NCBI RefSeq assembly: GCF_947507565.1
Contig: NC_089184.1
Location: 1-64,000, forward strand
DNA: 64,000 nucleotides
Reading direction: 5' to 3'
From: Oscarella lobularis
Lineage: Eukaryota > Porifera > Homoscleromorpha > Homosclerophorida > Oscarellidae
Below are positions 60,890 through 64,000 of the stretch, piece after piece. The stretch's first letter is position 1. The number at the start of each line of letters is the position of its first letter. The translations under genes were made by a program, and so were the position numbers. The notes under the pieces were generated by a model that worked only from the letters and a program-made list of their open reading frames with translations, had not been told where the DNA came from and made no database searches.

Positions 60890-61268
60890 CTAGAAAAAAA
60901 AACACGCCTACAGTACTGTAGAGACACATAGGACACGAGATAGAACGCGGCACTGTCGCGGAATGAAAAATTCCCATGCGCGACGGACCTTCAGAACTCG
61001 ATCGCGCAACGATAAAGCGCACGTCTAAATAAAACAGGAGCCATTCGAATGAGGGCGAACGCTCGCCAAAGGAGCACATCGCGAATAAGAAATTCGTTGC
61101 ACGCGCACGGGGCCCTACAACAATTGCGCACCCCTAAACGCGTCTCTTACCCGCGTACAATGGGTGATTCGACTTTGGATGTCGCCGCTTTCTTCTGTTT
61201 TCACAACGATTTCGGTCAAACAAAAAAATAGCACCTGTATCTGCAAACCCGGATGCATTATCGCGCGA
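60890..61268. other. Intergenic or 5' region, no firm gene
   Basis: On the minus strand there are scattered splice-like sites (CGCGG|GTAAGAG near 61152, TTGTTGTAG near 61118) and a short frame MAPVLFRRALYRCAIEF. These may be 5' exons of the small downstream gene or 3' exons of the 61.27-61.66 kb gene. The exon chain cannot be settled by eye. Confidence 0.3.
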
Positions 61269-61664
61269 TTACATCATGTTTCCGCCGACACCAAAAAAAA
61301 ACAGGGTTACTACACAAAATGAAGGACAGTCGTCATTGCCGCCGCCGCCGCCGCCGCTCTTCAAAGGATCTCTTTCATTGAGGAGGACAAGGTACTTGAT
61401 TGCATTACTATGCAATTCAAGCTCACCAAGATTTACGTATCGAAGAAGATGCAGTTGACGTATTGCCGCATCACAATCGACCCCTTTGGCTTTGAAGTCA
61501 TCCTGTCCCGCTCGATCTCGCAATTCAGTGGCCTTTTCGAATCCCTCTGGATTCTCGGCGAGAAGACGAAGAATTCGATACTGAAACTCTTCAACGGGTT
61601 TGGATTCCGAAATTTTCGGCCATTGAGAAAAGACTTTCTTCAAATCTTCATTGGGCACAGACAA
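61269..61664 (-). CDS. Coding exon of unknown protein, possible winged-helix fold
   Basis: A minus-strand open stretch of about 130 codons with convincing codon use and composition: SVPNEDLKKVFSQWP, then LRLLAENPEGFEKATELRD and CDAAIRQLHLLRYVNLGELE. Helix-turn-helix-plus-wing spacing is my inference. It has no in-frame ATG near the start (the open stretch begins at a TTG, with a TAG further upstream), so this is likely an internal exon, with an acceptor such as TTTAAGTCAG just upstream. After ERDPLK the frame enters a (GGC)n glycine run and an improbable tail ending at TAA 61271-61269, so the true exon may end earlier. I do not recognise the family. Confidence 0.45.
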   Translation of the reverse strand: MSVPNEDLKKVFSQWPKISESKPVEEFQYRILRLLAENPEGFEKATELRDRAGQDDFKAKGVDCDAAIRQLHLLRYVNLGELELHSNAIKYLVLLNERDPLKSGGGGGGNDDCPSFCVVTLFFFGVGGNMM

Positions 61665-61749
61665 GACTGACTTAAAGGATGATTTGAGCTATGATTTGAG
61701 ATCGTTTTTCGCTGGTCGCGAAACGCGCGTTAGGCTAATATACAATATA
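61665..61749. promoter_or_regulatory. Short interval between divergent genes
   Basis: Only 85 bp lie between the minus-strand coding exon and the ARRDC start codon. It holds GATTTGAGCTATGATTTGAG, a small direct repeat, and a CGCGAAACGCGCG core. If the minus-strand gene starts here this is a bidirectional promoter. If that gene has exons further up, the ARRDC gene overlaps them. Confidence 0.35.
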
Positions 61750-63285
61750 ATGACGACGAAGATTCGTGCGTTCGTTCTTTCGTTTTCTGATGGGCAAGAG
61801 GTTTTCTATTCGGGCCAGACGGTGTCCGGAAAGTGCCTTTTGTCAATCGACGCGCCGCTGAAAGCACGCGGGGTGCGACTCGCTATCAAAGGCGAAGCGC
61901 ACGTCTTCTGGACGAAATTGAAGTCGAGGAGGAAGGAAAGCAGCGTCGGCGTGGACAGAGGGGAGAACTACACTGAACAGTACAGCAGTCGTGAAGTGTA
62001 TTTCAATCTTAGAACGACTCTCTGGGGAAAGGGTACGGGGTGGGGTCCCTTTCTTCCTTTCTTTCTTCCTTTCCTTTCTTTCTTTCTTTCTTTCTTCATT
62101 GTTTTTCTTGTTCTGGCAGGCGAAAAGGATCGTAAAGGAGACAATCCCGTTCTTCCTGCCGGAGAACACATCATGCCATTTGCCTTTCAACTTCCTTCAT
62201 CTGGATTACCCTCTTCATTTGAAGGAGAACACGGTCACATTCGCTATTGGCTTGAAGCGACAGTCGATCGACCGTGGACAAACGATTACAAGACGAAACG
62301 CGCCTTTACCGTTCATGACGTCATTGACGTGAATCTGGATCAAATGGTCGTTCCCATTGAAGCAAATGACGAGAGAACTCTGTGTTGTTTCTGCTGCAAA
62401 TCGGGACCTCTTTACGTTGAAGCGAGACTCGATCGATGTGGGTACTGTCCAGGAGAAGCAATTGCAATTTCAACGTGCGTTCGCAATTTCACCAATCGAG
62501 AAATGAGAGGAACTCGCGCAAGAATTGTGCAAACTGCCGAATATTTTGCTCAGGGTTCACGTCATAAGTCAATGCGAGAAGTGGCTCTCACACAGGGCGT
62601 ACCCATTCAATCAGGTCTAACAGATGAATGGCATAATCGACTTATGACTGTCCCCGCAATACCGCCGACAACGCTACAATGTCGAATTATTAGAATTACC
62701 TATATTGTTGAGGTACAGCACTAGTAGAGTAGACATGTGTGTATGTAGGTCATCTCCTCTGTTTGGGGGGGTTAGATTTCTGTTGTTGTCCCAAATGGAG
62801 TGGACGTCACTCTTGAACTGCCTATTACCATTGGCACTGTGCCATTTCGTCGCTCTCACCCGCCGCGCACTCGCGGCGGCGGCGGCGGCGGTCACCACCA
62901 CAACCACCACCACCAGCAGCGTCGTCATGGCGGCGGCGGCGGCGGCGATTCCCAGCCACCGACATATGCTGAAGCAATGGGCAACACTGTGACAATTGGA
63001 GAGCCCAATGAACGCTATGTAATTGGAGATCTTCGATACACGCCTCTCTATGCCTACGTTCACGATTATCACTTTCATCCGTCGCCGCCCTCAGCGTCAT
63101 CGTCGTCATCAACGTCGTCATCAGCACAGGTGAGAAAGACAATGAGAGTCTCAGCAAGCGAGCGGGATTTTGACATTTAGGCGGGAGGAGGAGGAAGCTA
63201 TCAGCAGGCAAGAGCGCCAAATGAGCGTACGCGCTTGATTCAAGATGCTAGCGGCGGCGGCAGCGGCGGCGGTCACACTTCTTAG
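61750..63285 (+). CDS. ARRDC: Arrestin domain-containing protein (alpha-arrestin), 4 exons
   Basis: Exons 61750-62032, 62120-62712, 62776-63129 and 63181-63285 join in frame into 444 residues; introns are 87, 63 and 51 bp, all GT-AG. Arrestin_N spans about residues 5-165, with the family hallmark LPSSFEGEHGHIRYWLEA (124-141). Arrestin_C spans about 188-316, with a cysteine-rich LCCFCCKSGPL (182-192), GYCPGE, and an end LELPITIGTVPF (305-316). The tail has Gly and His runs and one PPxY (PPTY, 353-356), the motif by which alpha-arrestins recruit WW domains of Nedd4-type ubiquitin ligases. ERTRLI (425-430) fits the acidic dileucine signal bound by AP adaptors. Expected role: adaptor at plasma membrane and endosomes for receptor ubiquitination and sorting. 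Vertebrate ARRDC2-4 usually have two PPxY motifs; only one is seen here. Confidence 0.93.
62041..62100 (+). repeat. Pyrimidine (TTTC/TTCC)n microsatellite in ARRDC intron 1
   Basis: Runs of CTTT and CCTTT fill most of the 87-bp intron, just upstream of the TTCTGGCAG acceptor, so they double as an extended polypyrimidine tract. Length variation could affect splicing. Confidence 0.85.
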
Positions 63286-63518
63286 ACAGAAGCCCTCCCC
63301 CCTCCCCCATTGATAAGACCCACACACTCTCTCTCTCTCTCTATCAAAATCAAATTCTTTTGGTTATTTTGTTGTTAATAGATATATAGATATACACAAG
63401 CTTAGCTTAGCCATGAGAGACAGAGAAAATCTTCTTCGGGTAAGAAACAAGTCAACCCTTTACTAATTACTGATTTATACGAACACATACACAATCGTCC
63501 TGTGTCTTTATACATACA
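63286..63518. other. 3' UTRs of two convergent genes, with (CT)n
   Basis: 233 bp between the ARRDC stop and the stop of the minus-strand gene. It contains a (CT)n run (about 63326-63343) and TATA/GATA repeats. No standard AATAAA is visible for either gene, so overlapping 3' ends or variant signals are likely. Confidence 0.6.
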
Positions 63519-64000
63519 TTAAGAAGAAATTGAAAGAGCTTCTTCATCGTCGTCGTCTGCATCAACTTCCTTGAGCGGAGAAGAAGAAGAAGAAGAAGAA
63601 TTCTTCGCGTCAGCTACAAAGAAACGATATGACACATGATCATCAAATCAATTAATTAATCAATTTACCCAATACGAAGCTTTCATCAAAGGCTCCCTCA
63701 TTTAGCCAAGTTCCTAAAGAGGCGTGCGTATCTTTAATTAAGGTAAACCATAAGAACAGTTCCCCTTTTCTAACCGGCACTAGTTTCCTTTTCCAAAAAG
63801 GAAACTTCATCTCCGTTAAGAATGGGACTATGAAGAGATTCAGACAGATCGTGAGGAGCAAGCACGCTACTAGACATCATGGATTGAGGTGAGGGTGGAG
63901 TGAGAGGACGGTGCTCTTGCTCTTGCTCTTGCTGTTTCAATGTAGCCTCCACCGCTGCTGCTGATCCATAAGAAATGAAGGAAGTATCATCATCATCATC
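63519..64000 (-). CDS. 3' end of an unrecognised gene, partial (runs off the window)
   Basis: Three minus-strand exons join in one frame: 64000-63775 (start outside), 63713-63669 (45 bp) and 63613-63519 (stop TAA 63521-63519). The introns are 61 bp (63774-63714, GTTAGA to CTTTAG) and 55 bp (63668-63614, GTAAATTG to TTTGTAG). The visible 121 C-terminal residues are low-complexity and hydrophilic: an Asp run, a QEQEQEH stretch, proline-directed sites (PLTPPSPQS), TWLNEGAFDESFVLAD, seven serines and an acidic end (DADDDDEEALSISS). No domain is present in this part, so the family cannot be named. Confidence 0.7.

Noticed and set aside
62705..63078. Minus-strand and alternative-frame ORFs over ARRDC exon 3 (Ala/Arg/Val-rich).
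   Set aside because: They are shadows of the Gly/His codon runs. The ARRDC frame continues across well-placed splice sites with family-typical residues.

Overview
The window is one end of a eukaryotic chromosome. It opens with about 100 uninterrupted copies of CCCTAA in the orientation expected of a true left telomere. The only clearly recognised gene is an arrestin-domain (ARRDC) gene with PPxY and dileucine sorting motifs. With TTAGGG-type telomeres, 45-90 bp GT-AG introns and closely packed genes on both strands, it suggests an invertebrate animal with a compact genome. A sponge-like lineage is possible, but the sequence alone does not settle this.

Layout. 1-607 is telomere and 608-884 a 20-bp G-rich subtelomeric satellite. 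885-5053 is mostly single-copy: a CRE/E-box promoter-like segment, a perfect RFX X-box, a 33-bp minisatellite with 15 copies, a 0.55-kb segment that recurs on the far side of the satellites, and a minus-strand chain of small exons with two near-identical introns. 5054-9146 holds a 153-154-bp tandem repeat whose every unit looks like exon plus 55-bp intron. It is interrupted twice by the same composite block, which ends in TTCGAACG and GGACAAATTGTCC minisatellites. 9147-10165 is single-copy and carries an inverted, diverged copy of the 1.64-2.4 kb promoter region.

10166-59998 is a roughly 50-kb macrosatellite. GC-richer tracts of a 15/16-bp dyad (GGACAA-A-TTGTCC) alternate with AT-rich tracts of a 22-bp dyad (core ATTCTGNATTAATNCAGAAT). 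Eight almost identical 359-bp CpG-rich islands sit inside the AT tracts. Large direct duplications (offsets 1749, 3718, 3787 and 3602 bp) show recent unequal exchange. The very long open frames here are a by-product of a monomer without stop codons in any of six frames and are not annotated as genes.

59999-64000 returns to gene-bearing DNA. It holds the second copy of the 0.55-kb segment, which forms the last exon and 3' UTR of a small candidate minus-strand gene, then a minus-strand coding exon of unknown family, the complete four-exon ARRDC gene (444 residues), and the 3' end of a convergent minus-strand gene that leaves the window. No tRNA, rRNA, CRISPR array or intact transposon was recognised.
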